Counted from the first letter of the stretch, positions 25,301-33,841 are shown. The stretch is DNA of 64,000 nt from Butyrivibrio sp. XPD2002 (GCF_000423945.1 NZ_AUIY01000008.1:142550-206549), one strand, 5' to 3'. Notes: generated by a model not told the origin, from the letters alone. Translations and numbers: made by a program.

Positions 25301-25896
25301 ATATCCAGCTCCTTAGACAGTGTCAGAAGGGCAGAGTTAACCCTCGCCTGCTCCGGAATTCCGTGGTCCTGCATCTCAAGGAAAAAGTTGCCGTGCCCGA
25401 AAATGTCGTCATATCTTTTGGCTGCTGCCCTTGCTTCATCAAGGTCTCCCTTGGTTATCGCCTTCGGAACTTCACCTGCAAGACAGGCAGAAAGGCAGAT
25501 TATTCCCTCATGAAATTCCTGCAAAAGCTCAAGGTCAACACGGGGCTTGTAGTAATAGCCTTCCGTAAATCCGCGGCTGACGATGTGGGACAGATTCTCA
25601 TATCCCTTATTATTTTCTGCAAGAAGAACCAGGTGATAATATCTATTCTCATTAACCCCGGCTTCCTTCTCAAAGCGTGATCCCGGCGCAACATAAACCT
25701 CGCAGCCAAGGATGGGCTTTATGCCTTCCTTCTTAGCCAGCTTATAAAAATCAATAACTCCGTACATGACGCCGTGGTCAGTAATAGCGCCGGCTGTCTG
25801 TCCGAGTTCCTTTATTCTCTTTACATAGTCCGCAACCTTGTTGGACCCGTCCAGCAGGGAATATCCCGTATGGACATGTAAATGTGCAAATGACAT
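22345..25896 (-). CDS. dnaE: DNA polymerase III subunit alpha (DnaE)
   Basis: The 1183-residue replicative polymerase has an N-terminal PHP domain (FAHLHVHTGYSLLDGSNK, then AITDHGVMYG), the Pol III fold with GPGRGSAAGS (about 352) and the catalytic PDIDVDFEYERRQEV segment (about 395). After this come fingers and thumb, a helix-hairpin-helix (IKGVGRPVIESV, about 850), and an OB-fold near 1010-1090 (TVTVGGIISDKKTKYTK). Length and layout match the DnaE class that works beside PolC in Firmicutes. It has a single-gene transcript between an ABC exporter gene and pfkA. Confidence 0.96.
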   Translation of the reverse strand: MSFAHLHVHTGYSLLDGSNKVADYVKRIKELGQTAGAITDHGVMYGVIDFYKLAKKEGIKPILGCEVYVAPGSRFEKEAGVNENRYYHLVLLAENNKGYENLSHIVSRGFTEGYYYKPRVDLELLQEFHEGIICLSACLAGEVPKAITKGDLDEARAAAKRYDDIFGHGNFFLEMQDHGIPEQARVNSALLTLSKELDIPLVATNDCHYTYAEDAEPHDLLLCIQTGKKVSDEDRMRYEGGQYYVKSEDEMRLLFPYAQEAIENTQKIADRCNVEIEFGVTKLPHFDVPEGYDSWTYLNKLCDDGLKERYPEDDGTIKKQLDYELSVIKRMGYVDYFLIVWDYINFCRENGIAVGPGRGSAAGSVVSYCTHITNIDPVKYDLLFERFLNPERVSMPDIDVDFEYERRQEVIDYVTRKYGADKVVQIITFGTLQAKGVIRDVARVLDLPYSYGDNLAKMIPNELNITLSKALDMNPELRGMYDSDPQVKHLIDMCKKLEGLPRHTSIHAAGVVICQKPAEDLVPLSRSAEGNLTTQFTMTTIEELGLLKMDFLGLRTLTVIKDAARFANESIGAKPGDPNYIDMDKIDYDDPQVLAAIGSGHAEGVFQLESAGMQSFMKELKPQSLEDIIAGISLYRPGPMDFIPKYISGKKDAQNITYEAPQLESILAPTYGCIVYQEQVMQIVQQMGGYTLGRADEVRRAMSKKKQHVMEVERENFVNGNEAEGVPGCKAIGVEPDVANRIYDSMMDFAKYAFNKSHAACYAVVSMQTAWLKYYYPVEFMAALMTSVIDNQGKVSSYIMTCRNMGIEIMPPDINEGFSGFSVARIAKPVEIATADGSKPVADDRTAGKAIRYALTSIKGVGRPVIESVVEERELGGKFRNLNDFLTRMEPYGDINKRAVENFIKAGALDSLGGTRKQMMCVYGKVMDQLHDKNKNSVAGQMSLFDFAPQEVKEQFEIKLPDVGEYPKDMLLEFEKEVLDVYVSGHPLEEYEGLWKKHITAKTTDFYLDEETGEATVEDNSTVTVGGIISDKKTKYTKTDQLMAFITLEDLVGSIEVIVFPKTYESNVGRLSDDAKVFIQGRVNAEEDKDAKLIASKIQLFDEVPRTLWVQFDNKEAYTKNEKLLEEILLSTVKGPGARDQVAVYLKDTKQIKKLSPSLKVKANDDTLALLANKFGSDNIRVV

Positions 25897-25980
25897 GTAT
25901 GTTACCTCGTTAGTAGTAAAGTCCCGCTCAACGGAACCAAGTATTACACTAAGCTTGAAAAGACCCGGCTAAACAATTAC

Positions 25981-27717
25981 TTAAACCGTACCTACCTGCA
26001 TACGATAGTACTTAGCGTAGATTCCGTTCTTTTCAAGTAGCTGCTTATGATTACCGGTCTCCTTAATTCCATCGGAATCAAGAACGATAATCTCATCAGC
26101 ATTCCTGATAGTAGATAGTCTGTGAGCAATTGTTATCGTCGTTCTGCCAACTGCAAGTCTGTCCAGACTCTCCTGAATATATCTCTCTGATTCATTATCC
26201 AGGGCACTGGTGGCCTCATCAAGAATCAGTACCGGCGGATTTTTAAGGAATACTCTTGCTATAGCAATGCGCTGCTTCTGGCCTCCGGAAAGCCTTGCTC
26301 CACGCTCACCTACCAGAGTATCGTAACCATTTGGAAGTGAAGAAATAAAGTCATCCATGTCTGCCTTCTTCGCCGCTTCCCTGATTTCTTCAAAGCTTGC
26401 TCCCTGTCTGCCATAGGCGATGTTCTCCCTAATGGTTCCATTAAAAAGATACACCTCTTGCTGTACGATACCAATGACACCTCTTAAAGATTTCTGGGTA
26501 AGGCTTCTTACGTCCTTACCATCGATTTTCACAGAGCCCCTGGTGACATCGTAGAATCTTGGAAGCAAGCTGCAAAGTGTGGATTTTCCTCCGCCTGAAG
26601 GACCGACTATAGCAACCTTTTTTCCTGCATCAACATGAAGGCTGATGTGATCAAGAACCCTCTCCTCTTCGTCATCATAGGCAAAGGATACGTTCTCATA
26701 ATCAACATCTCCCTTGCATTCCTTAAGCTCTTCAGCATCCGGGGCATCCTCTATCTCAGGCACAACATCCATGACCTCCCGGAATCTCTGGAATCCCGCA
26801 GCACCCTTCTGAAGCTGCTCCGTAAATTCAATAAGCACGTTAACAGGTGCAATAAATACATTAATATAAAGTGCATAGACTGCAAGATCTTCAACCGATA
26901 GGGTTCCCTTAGCAATAAAGAAACCGCCCGACACGATCACTGCAATGTACATAAGTCCTTCAAAGAAATTGTTGCCTGACTGGAACAGCGCCATTGTCAG
27001 GTAATTCGCCTTCTTGGATTCAAGAAAAGCATCGTTACTCTTATCAAACTTAGCCTTCTCAATGTCCTCTCCGGTAAAGGATTTCACAACTCTGATTCCA
27101 CCAAGCGTATCCTGAAGTGATGAATTGATTCCCGCAATCTTTTTCCTGTTATCGAAAAAGGTTCTGCGCATGACTCCGTTCTGCCTGAATGAAAAGATGG
27201 CCATACATGCCACAACTGCTGCCAGTATCAGCGTCATCTGAACATTCATAGTCATGAGGATCAAAAATGATCCAACAAGCTTCACAACAGAAATAAATAT
27301 ATTTTCCGGTCCGTGATGCGCAAGCTCTGATATATCAAACAAGTCTGAAACAAGCTTGCTCATCATCTCGCCTGTATTGTTTTTATCATAATATGAAAAA
27401 GAGAATCTCTCAAACTGCTCAAAGAGATCACTTCTCATTCCCGACTCCATGCGAGCTCCCATCATATGTCCCTGATAGGTCACATAGTGCTTGCACAGCG
27501 CTCTGACTGTATACATTATAAAAAGTACAATCGCAAGCTTACCTATACCTGCAATTATTTTCTCCGGGCTCTCCAGAAAAAGTGTCTCCCTGAGAACTCT
27601 AAGTAGCTGCGGAAATACAAGATCTATAATTGACAATATCGATGCCGCCAAAAGGTCGAGCAAAAACACCCCAATGTAGGGTTTGTAATAAGGTATAAAT
27701 TTTTTCAATAAGTCCAT
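25981..27717 (-). CDS. ABC transporter, fused permease and ATPase
   Basis: The 578-residue half-transporter has six membrane helices in the first ~310 residues (exporter type I fold; the TGEMMSKLVSDL segment is typical of MsbA/LmrA-like proteins). An ATPase domain follows, with Walker A GPSGGGKST (about 370), Q-loop IVQQEVYLFNGT, signature LSGGQKQRIAIARV (about 475), Walker B VLILDEATSALD and the H-loop AHRLST. It exports an unknown compound, probably a lipid, peptide or drug, as a homodimer. No partner gene is adjacent. It is 84 bp upstream of dnaE. Confidence 0.92.
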   Translation of the reverse strand: MDLLKKFIPYYKPYIGVFLLDLLAASILSIIDLVFPQLLRVLRETLFLESPEKIIAGIGKLAIVLFIMYTVRALCKHYVTYQGHMMGARMESGMRSDLFEQFERFSFSYYDKNNTGEMMSKLVSDLFDISELAHHGPENIFISVVKLVGSFLILMTMNVQMTLILAAVVACMAIFSFRQNGVMRRTFFDNRKKIAGINSSLQDTLGGIRVVKSFTGEDIEKAKFDKSNDAFLESKKANYLTMALFQSGNNFFEGLMYIAVIVSGGFFIAKGTLSVEDLAVYALYINVFIAPVNVLIEFTEQLQKGAAGFQRFREVMDVVPEIEDAPDAEELKECKGDVDYENVSFAYDDEEERVLDHISLHVDAGKKVAIVGPSGGGKSTLCSLLPRFYDVTRGSVKIDGKDVRSLTQKSLRGVIGIVQQEVYLFNGTIRENIAYGRQGASFEEIREAAKKADMDDFISSLPNGYDTLVGERGARLSGGQKQRIAIARVFLKNPPVLILDEATSALDNESERYIQESLDRLAVGRTTITIAHRLSTIRNADEIIVLDSDGIKETGNHKQLLEKNGIYAKYYRMQVGTV

Positions 27718-27794
27718 ATCAAGCCTCCAAGTTGTATCATACCCTATACTATATTTTTAGTCACTTACTTTCATCGGATCATAACAATTCAAAA

Positions 27795-28026
27795 GGAAAT
27801 ATATGAATCTTTTAATGAATTTGGTACCCTTTTACCGCTTATTTTTTAGGCATCTGAAAACTAAAAGGGAAATATATAATGATTTCTAGCGATTTGGTAC
27901 CCATAATTTTCCAAAACACGGGTACCAAACCTATAAAAATACACTGAAATTTCCAAACAGTCATAAAAAAGCCTAAGAAATCAGCCTAAAAGGATACCAA
28001 ATCACAAAAAATGCTCTTAAATTTCC
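27795..28026. repeat. Four 35-bp repeats, two direct then two inverted
   Basis: Copies lie at 27795-27829 and 27868-27902 (forward) and 27920-27954 and 27992-28026 (reverse). Each is exactly 35 bp, with conserved ends GGAAAT(A/T)T and TTTGGTA(C/T)CC and a variable middle. The second and third copies, 17 bp apart, can form a long imperfect hairpin, as can the outer pair. No open frame crosses the array. Confidence 0.85.
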
Positions 28027-28140
28027 AAGCTTACATAACCCAGATTATGTAGGGACTAGATGCGGCCCCCTAGTGGTTTTTTATTGATCAATAGTCTAAA
28101 ATATAAAAGGAATACTAAAATTATTCAGAATTATATTTCT
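28027..28140. other. Intergenic segment with a weak hairpin
   Basis: The only visible structure is ACTAG...CTAGT followed by GGTTTTTTATT near 28056-28086 on plus, a possible terminator. No gene is seen from 27718 to 28165 apart from the repeats listed separately. Confidence 0.35.
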
Positions 28141-28165
28141 GTAGTTTTCTTTGAGGGAGGTCGCT

Positions 28166-28468
28166 ATGTATATTGCAATGCACTGTATCAATGCTACCAA
28201 TGATTTACAGGATGAGATATGCAAGTTCTACGGAGTTCATTACGACAACAGATATAAATCCTGCGTCATTTCAACGGATCACCAGCACCACGATTTCGTG
28301 ATGTCGATGACAGAAGCGGATTACAAAACATTTTATAATCAGATGCTTGCTGCTCTTGCCGCAGATGGTGGAAATGTTATTTCCCTTGAAAACGCGCATG
28401 TTTTCAGATGCCGCAAGAATGAAATCCGTCACGGTGAAAATCAGAAATGTACAGTTAAGAGACTTTAA
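28166..28468 (+). CDS. Hypothetical protein (100 aa)
   Basis: The start at 28166 (MYIAMHCINATNDLQDEICK) is chosen because GGGAGGTCGCT precedes it directly; five upstream codons are dropped. The product is soluble and mixed alpha/beta with several His and Cys (STDHQHHDFVMSM in the middle, VFRCRKN near the C-terminus). No family is recognised. It stands alone on the plus strand between the 35-bp repeat array and pheA, with a strong terminator after it. The good ribosome site and terminator make it a real single gene. Confidence 0.65.
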   Translation: MYIAMHCINATNDLQDEICKFYGVHYDNRYKSCVISTDHQHHDFVMSMTEADYKTFYNQMLAALAADGGNVISLENAHVFRCRKNEIRHGENQKCTVKRL

Positions 28469-28479
28469 AATATGTTGAA

Positions 28480-28520
28480 AATGCTGCCGCAGTTATTTTG
28501 CGACAGCATTCTTTTTTATT
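28480..28520 (+). terminator. Terminator after the 100-residue hypothetical gene
   Basis: AATGCTGCCGCA and TTGCGACAGCATT arms, followed by CTTTTTTATT on the plus strand. Confidence 0.85.
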
Positions 28521-28588
28521 ACCTATCTATATTTCTACTTCGTAATTTTATTCTTTATTTCTACATCCGGAATCCTTACAAATACTAA

Positions 28589-29542
28589 TTACAGATTCTC
28601 CACAAAGTTACCAAATATCCTGATATCACTTACCGTGCACTGAAGTGCTTCAATAACCCTGTTCATTCCTTCAACCGTCAAGTCTCCTGTGAACTCAGCA
28701 AAAAACATGTACTGCCACTTCTGCTCAGGAATGGGGCGTGACTCCAGCCTTACAAGGTTAAGTCCGTAAATTCTGAAAACTGTAAGGGCTTCATGAAGTG
28801 CTCCGGCCTTATGCTCAGTTCTGAAGCTGATACAGATCTTGTCTCTTCCGGGTCTGAGCTCCATCATTGGCGATACCACCACGAATCTTGTGGTGTTACT
28901 TCTATTTGTATTAATGCCCTCTTTTATTATCTTAAGCCCGTAGATCTCAGCGGCTCTTGATGAGCAGATGGCAGCCTTACTCTTATCACCAAGCTCGGAA
29001 ACCATGCGTGCACTTCCCGCGGTGTCTGCCTGAGGGACCCTCACCCAATCGCGATGCTCATTTAAAAACTGCTCGCACTGGAATATTCCCTGCTCATGTG
29101 AGAAAACTGTCTTGATATCAGACATATCCGCATCCGGAAGAACCATCAGGTTGTGCTTTACTCTTACGGTTGTCTCGCCCACCATATAGCACTCATATTG
29201 AGCAAGAAGATCATACACCTGGCGGATTGCACCTGTGGATGAGTTCTCAATAGGAAGAACCGCATAGTCTGCCGCTCCGCTTTTAATGGCTTCGAAGGTG
29301 TCCTCAAAATGAACAAGGCCTTCACTGTTAACGCCTTTTCCAAAAAAAGAAATAGCCGCCATCTCGCTGTAGGCTCCGGGCTCTCCCTGATAAACAACCT
29401 TAGGATTCTCTATGGGTTCTCTTACATTTCTAAGAGCACTATCCAAAGGCTCGCAGGCGCCGTGACTCTCTCCAAGCTTTCTCTCCACACGCTCACGAAG
29501 CTGTGTTATGTATCTTTCGTTAATTATCTGTATCTCGTCCAT
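28589..29542 (-). CDS. pheA: Prephenate dehydratase with shortened N-terminus
   Basis: It converts prephenate to phenylpyruvate for phenylalanine synthesis. The dehydratase domain begins near residue 47 (VVYQGEPGAYSEMAAISFFG), with YAVLPIENSSTGAI and the NRSNTTRFVVV motif. The regulatory ACT domain (about 235-317) has LESRPIPEQKWQYMFFAEF, which binds phenylalanine. Many relatives carry a chorismate mutase of about 85 residues in front; here only about 46 residues remain, a single helix (NERYITQLRERVERKL) too short for a working mutase. It lies 15 bp after mfd. Confidence 0.92.
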   Translation of the reverse strand: MDEIQIINERYITQLRERVERKLGESHGACEPLDSALRNVREPIENPKVVYQGEPGAYSEMAAISFFGKGVNSEGLVHFEDTFEAIKSGAADYAVLPIENSSTGAIRQVYDLLAQYECYMVGETTVRVKHNLMVLPDADMSDIKTVFSHEQGIFQCEQFLNEHRDWVRVPQADTAGSARMVSELGDKSKAAICSSRAAEIYGLKIIKEGINTNRSNTTRFVVVSPMMELRPGRDKICISFRTEHKAGALHEALTVFRIYGLNLVRLESRPIPEQKWQYMFFAEFTGDLTVEGMNRVIEALQCTVSDIRIFGNFVENL

Positions 29543-29557
29543 GTTGTCTCCACTTAA

Positions 29558-32500
29558 TTAGTTATCTGCAAGAACTTCCATCTTCTCAATTATCTCTTCC
29601 ACATCCTTAAGGAGCTGTCTTTCCGCCTGAAGAGTATTGTTATCCTTAACATATTTATACAAAAACAGCGGATATGAAGCCGGTCTGAAATTAATTTTTC
29701 CTTCGCAGGCATCTATGAAAACCGGAATATTCTCCGCCTTCAGTCTGGCGTTGTTGTTCATCTTAATTGCAACCTCGCCGTTTCCGCCCTTTATCTCCAG
29801 GATATAAAGCTTGTGCGCTTTTTCTCTTAAGAGTGATATTCTTATAAGATTGTCCACCGACTCAGGAATATCTCCAAAGCGGTCGCGAAGCTCATCTCTC
29901 ATATCATCGCGGTCGCCCTCGTTCTCGATTCCGGCGATTCGCTTATAGATCTCGAGCTTTTGCTCCTCGTTAACAATATAATCGCTTGGAATGAATGCGT
30001 CTACATCGATGTCCACACTTGTTGAAAAATCTTCCAAAAGGGCATCCTTCTCCTCGCCCTTCTTCCTTCGAACCGCTTCACCAAGCATCTTGCAGTAGAG
30101 GTCATATCCTACTGAAGCCATGTGACCTGACTGGCTCTTTCCAAGGAGGTTACCTGCACCTCTGATCTCAAGGTCTCTCATGGCGATCTTAAAGCCGGAG
30201 CCTAAGTCCGTGAACTCACGAATCGCGGAGAGTCTTTTTTCAGCAACTTCCCTCAGCATCTTATTTCTCTTGTACATAAGAAAAGCGTAGGCTGTTCTGT
30301 TGGATCTTCCGACACGTCCTCTTAACTGATAAAGCTGTGAAAGTCCCATCTTATCAGAATCGTGGATGATCATCGTGTTGGCATTTGATATATCAAGTCC
30401 GGTCTCAATGATGGTGGTAGATACCAGCACATTGATCTCGCCGTCTATGAAGTCGTACATTATTCGCTCAAGCTCAGATTCCTTCATCTGACCATGGGCA
30501 AAGGATACGTTCACCTCAGGCACCAGCTTCTGGATTCTTGCAGCCACATCAGCGATGTCATTAACCCTGTTATAAACATAGTAAACCTGACCGCCTCTTG
30601 CCACCTCTCTGGAAATCGCCTCGCGGACCATCTCATCGTTGTACTCGCAGACGAAGGTCTGGATGGGCTGTCTGTCCATGGGCGCTTCCTCAAGAACGCT
30701 CATGTCCCTTATTCCAACCAGAGACATGTGAAGTGTTCTGGGAATAGGCGTTGCGGACAGTGTCAAAACATCCACATTTTCCTTAAGCTTCTTTATCTTC
30801 TCTTTGTGGGTTACGCCAAATCTCTGCTCCTCATCCACAACAAGAAGTCCCAAATCCTTATACACAACATCCTTGGACAAAAGTCTATGGGTTCCGATGA
30901 CCACATCAACAAGACCCTTTTTCAGATCCTCAACTGTCTTCTTCTGCTCGGAAGCTGTGCGGAATCTGGACATCATATCAACCCTCACGGGGAAGTCCTT
31001 CATTCTCTCAGTGAAGGTGTTATAATGCTGCTGCGCAAGGATGGTTGTGGGAACCAGAATAGCAACCTGTTTTCCATCCTGAACCGCCTTGAAGGCAGCA
31101 CGTATAGCCACCTCGGTTTTACCAAATCCAACGTCACCGCAGATAAGTCTGTCCATGATCCTGGAGGATTCCATGTCACCTTTAGTGTCCGATATAGCGA
31201 CCAGCTGATCCTCTGTCTCATCAAAAGGAAATGCGTCCTCAAACTCCTGCTGCCACACAGTATCACGGCTAAACTGATAGCCGTTGCTGTTCTGCCTTTT
31301 GGCATAGAGCTCCACAAGGTCGTCCGCGATCTCCTCAACCGCTGTCCTTACCTTGTTCTTAGTTCTCTTCCAGTCGCCGGTTCCAAGCTTATTAAGCTTC
31401 GGCTTTCTGGCCTTGCCGTCAGCCCCTGCATCTCCGCTTGCATACTTCTGAATGACGTTAAGTCCCGTCGCAAGAACGTAGAGATTACCGCCATCTGCGT
31501 AGCTGATCTTTATATAATCCCTGACAACATGGTCAGTTTCAATCTTCTCGATTCCCTTGTAGATTCCAAGTCCGTGGTCCTCGTGGACAACATAGTCACC
31601 CACAGTGAGGTCCGAAAATCCTGAAATCTTTTCTCCGCTGTACTTTGACTTGGAGCTCTTTCTCTTTTTCTTTTTATGCTCAGTGAAAATATCACTCTCT
31701 GAGATAACCGCGAATTTTAAATCAGTGTACTCAAAGCCCTTAAGGATTCTTCCGTAATAGGTCATTATCTCCCCGGGCTGCAGCTCTCTCATGGGATTTT
31801 CACTATAAAAAGCTGTTACATTCTGATCTCGCAAATCCTCAACAATTCGCTTGGCTCTCGTTCGGGATCCTGACAATATCAGAACCTTGTAACCATTTTT
31901 CACAAAGCCCTTGAGGTCATGGACCAGGGATTCAAAGCTGTTGTTGTAGGGCGAGATACTTCTCGCATGAACCTCCACATGAAGCTCCGGCTCAAACTTG
32001 TTAAGTCCCGCAGGTGCCTGAAGTGCAGATACCATGACTCGCCTTGTGCTCTGCATTCTGGCGATACACTCTTCAGCTGAGTACAGAAGATCCATCTGGG
32101 AAGGCAGGGCATATCCATTCTCTGATCTGTGGATCATGCTCTCCCTAAACTCTGTCTCAACCGCAGATGCGTGCTCTAATACATGAAGCGGTTCATCTAT
32201 GAAAATGCAGGATTTTCCTGCAGGGAAAAGCTCTAAGAAGGTCACCGTCTTATCATAGAAATATCTGATATAGCTCTCTAAGTTGACCTCCAGCTCAAGC
32301 TCTGTGAGCTCTTCCTTAAGTTCCTCGAAGGAAGTCTTTATCCTGTGGGCAGCCTCTGTCTTAAACTCGTCGCGGAGCTTTTGATAGACAAGCTTCGTCT
32401 CGCTCTCCATCTTCTTTAAGCCCTGCTTTTTCTCATCATCCGTAAGGATAATCTCGGCTGCGGGATAGATCTCGATGGACTCCAGCTTATCGATCGAGCG

Positions 32501-33127
32501 CTGGGTCATAATGTCGAAGCTTCTGATGTTCTCAACCTCGTCACCCCAAAGCTCTATTCTGTAGGGGTTCTCCTCAGTCAAATCGAAGACATCGATGATG
32601 TCACCTCTTACGGAAAACTCTCCCGGAGCACCGACCTGATACACTCTGGAATAACCGATCTTTGTGAGAGTCTTTGCTATCTCCCTCTCATTGACGGGCT
32701 TTCTCTTGTCGATTTTCAGGATGTTATCCTTGATGACATCTATCGGAATCTGAGGTGTCATAAGACTTGAGAAGGTGGTGACAACTGTAACGGGACGTCC
32801 CTCAATAAGGCGTCTCAAGCATCGGATTCTCTCCCTTACGATTTCATTGGAGTGGATATCCGCCTGGTAAAAGATCAAATCCTTTGCAGGGTAAACCGTC
32901 ACATTGCGGTCGTAGAATCTGTAATCCTCCACAATCTCCTTAACCCTGATATCGCTGTAGGTTACGATGATGCGGTACTTAAAGTCCTGCGCCAGCCCTC
33001 CTATAAAATGAAGTTTCTGAGAATCCATGCATCCTGAAACCTCCGCACAGGCAAAGGGCTTTTCAAGATATTTATTCAGTTTTTGGAAAGCCTCCAGTTC
33101 CTGAAGAGGCGCTTCTATTGCTCTCAT
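29558..33127 (-). CDS. mfd: Transcription-repair coupling factor
   Basis: It removes polymerase stalled at DNA damage and recruits UvrA. The 1189-residue protein has the UvrB-like N-terminal domain (EKPFACAEVSGCMDSQK onward), the RNA polymerase interaction domain (about 510-580; FSDLTVGDYVVHEDHGLGIY) and the RecG-like translocase with Walker A GDVGFGKTEVAIRAAF, DEEQRFGV and TLSATPIPRTLHMSLVGIRD. The C-terminal TRCF domain follows. The ATG 33125-33127 is used: it fits the family, and the ten codons before it belong to a REP-like element that provides the GAGGG ribosome site. Confidence 0.95.
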   Translation of the reverse strand: MRAIEAPLQELEAFQKLNKYLEKPFACAEVSGCMDSQKLHFIGGLAQDFKYRIIVTYSDIRVKEIVEDYRFYDRNVTVYPAKDLIFYQADIHSNEIVRERIRCLRRLIEGRPVTVVTTFSSLMTPQIPIDVIKDNILKIDKRKPVNEREIAKTLTKIGYSRVYQVGAPGEFSVRGDIIDVFDLTEENPYRIELWGDEVENIRSFDIMTQRSIDKLESIEIYPAAEIILTDDEKKQGLKKMESETKLVYQKLRDEFKTEAAHRIKTSFEELKEELTELELEVNLESYIRYFYDKTVTFLELFPAGKSCIFIDEPLHVLEHASAVETEFRESMIHRSENGYALPSQMDLLYSAEECIARMQSTRRVMVSALQAPAGLNKFEPELHVEVHARSISPYNNSFESLVHDLKGFVKNGYKVLILSGSRTRAKRIVEDLRDQNVTAFYSENPMRELQPGEIMTYYGRILKGFEYTDLKFAVISESDIFTEHKKKKRKSSKSKYSGEKISGFSDLTVGDYVVHEDHGLGIYKGIEKIETDHVVRDYIKISYADGGNLYVLATGLNVIQKYASGDAGADGKARKPKLNKLGTGDWKRTKNKVRTAVEEIADDLVELYAKRQNSNGYQFSRDTVWQQEFEDAFPFDETEDQLVAISDTKGDMESSRIMDRLICGDVGFGKTEVAIRAAFKAVQDGKQVAILVPTTILAQQHYNTFTERMKDFPVRVDMMSRFRTASEQKKTVEDLKKGLVDVVIGTHRLLSKDVVYKDLGLLVVDEEQRFGVTHKEKIKKLKENVDVLTLSATPIPRTLHMSLVGIRDMSVLEEAPMDRQPIQTFVCEYNDEMVREAISREVARGGQVYYVYNRVNDIADVAARIQKLVPEVNVSFAHGQMKESELERIMYDFIDGEINVLVSTTIIETGLDISNANTMIIHDSDKMGLSQLYQLRGRVGRSNRTAYAFLMYKRNKMLREVAEKRLSAIREFTDLGSGFKIAMRDLEIRGAGNLLGKSQSGHMASVGYDLYCKMLGEAVRRKKGEEKDALLEDFSTSVDIDVDAFIPSDYIVNEEQKLEIYKRIAGIENEGDRDDMRDELRDRFGDIPESVDNLIRISLLREKAHKLYILEIKGGNGEVAIKMNNNARLKAENIPVFIDACEGKINFRPASYPLFLYKYVKDNNTLQAERQLLKDVEEIIEKMEVLADN

Positions 33128-33177
33128 ATTACCCTCATCCGTCTGCTGTGTAGACACCTTCTCCCAACGGAGAAGGC
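33128..33177. repeat. REP-like element, copy 1 (ribosome site of mfd)
   Basis: ACCCTCATCCGTCTGC on plus, then an imperfect GTCTGC...GCAGAC-type stem and a CCTTCTCC...GGAGAAGG stem. The minus-strand end GATGAGGGTAAT touches the mfd ATG. It is nearly identical in layout to 33781-33832. Confidence 0.8.
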
Positions 33178-33195
33178 ATTTAGTTTCATCCTATC

Positions 33196-33780
33196 TCATT
33201 TGTTTTCTTCGGGTTTATATCCGTTCCACTTGTTCATGGCGGCATTCACGTCGTTTTCCATGATTATATTTATCGCATCTGCAGCATGCTCCATGGCATC
33301 CATGACAAGTGCAGTATCCTCTTTATCAAAATGTCCAAGAACCCAGTCTGCAAGATCAATTCTCGGCGGCTTTTTGCCAACACCAACTCTTACTCTCGCA
33401 AACTGATCGTGACCAAGCTGAGCGATTATGCTCTTAAGGCCGTTGTGTCCGCCGGCACTTCCGCCGGGACGAACCCTGATTCTTCCTGGATCAAGCTCTA
33501 TATCATCGGAGATAACAATAAGCTCCGTCTTAGTATCGATCTTAAAATAATCAGCCACAGGTCTGATGGATTCACCGCTAAGGTTCATGTAGGTGAGGGG
33601 CTTTAAGAGGATCACCTTTTCATTACCGATCCTTCCCTTTCCATACATTCCCTTGAACTTCATCTCAGTCAGATCTATGTCATACTTTTCAGATAATAAA
33701 TCTATTACACCAAAGCCAACGTTATGTCTTGTGGCATTATATTTCTTCTCGGGATTGCCGAGTCCTGCTATTAAATACAT
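33196..33780 (-). CDS. pth: Peptidyl-tRNA hydrolase
   Basis: It frees tRNA from prematurely released peptidyl-tRNA. The start at 33778-33780 (MYLIAGLGNPEKKYNATRHN) gives the usual N-terminus with the catalytic His in ATRHNVGF. Further marks: LLKPLTYMNLSGESIR (about 58), the catalytic-site DDIELDPGRIRVRPGGSAGG (about 92) and GHNGLKSI. 194 residues. As with mfd, the ten codons upstream are part of a REP-like element that supplies GAGGG. It heads the run pth-mfd-pheA, a common order for pth and mfd in Firmicutes. Confidence 0.95.
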   Translation of the reverse strand: MYLIAGLGNPEKKYNATRHNVGFGVIDLLSEKYDIDLTEMKFKGMYGKGRIGNEKVILLKPLTYMNLSGESIRPVADYFKIDTKTELIVISDDIELDPGRIRVRPGGSAGGHNGLKSIIAQLGHDQFARVRVGVGKKPPRIDLADWVLGHFDKEDTALVMDAMEHAADAINIIMENDVNAAMNKWNGYKPEENK

Positions 33781-33832
33781 ATTACCCTCATCCGTCTGCT
33801 TCGCAGACACCTTCTCCCTAAAGGGCGAAGGC
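33781..33832. repeat. REP-like element, copy 2 (ribosome site of pth)
   Basis: ACCCTCATCCGTCTGCTTCG on plus, with a GTCTGC-TTC-GCAGAC hairpin and a CTTCTCC...GGGCGAAG stem. Its GATGAGGGTAAT end (minus strand) is directly in front of the pth ATG. Confidence 0.85.
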
Positions 33833-33841
33833 TTTCTTTCT

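Noticed and set aside
27795..28026. CRISPR array
   Set aside because: Copies are not all in one direction, spacing is irregular, the middle of each unit varies, and no cas genes are near.
28589..29557. T-box or amino-acid attenuator before pheA, proC, lysS or argF
   Set aside because: No T-box sequence or long conserved leader was found before any of these genes.
30494..31624. A 376-codon plus-strand frame inside mfd
   Set aside because: It is the antisense of a highly conserved gene and has no start signals; codon bias of mfd keeps it open.
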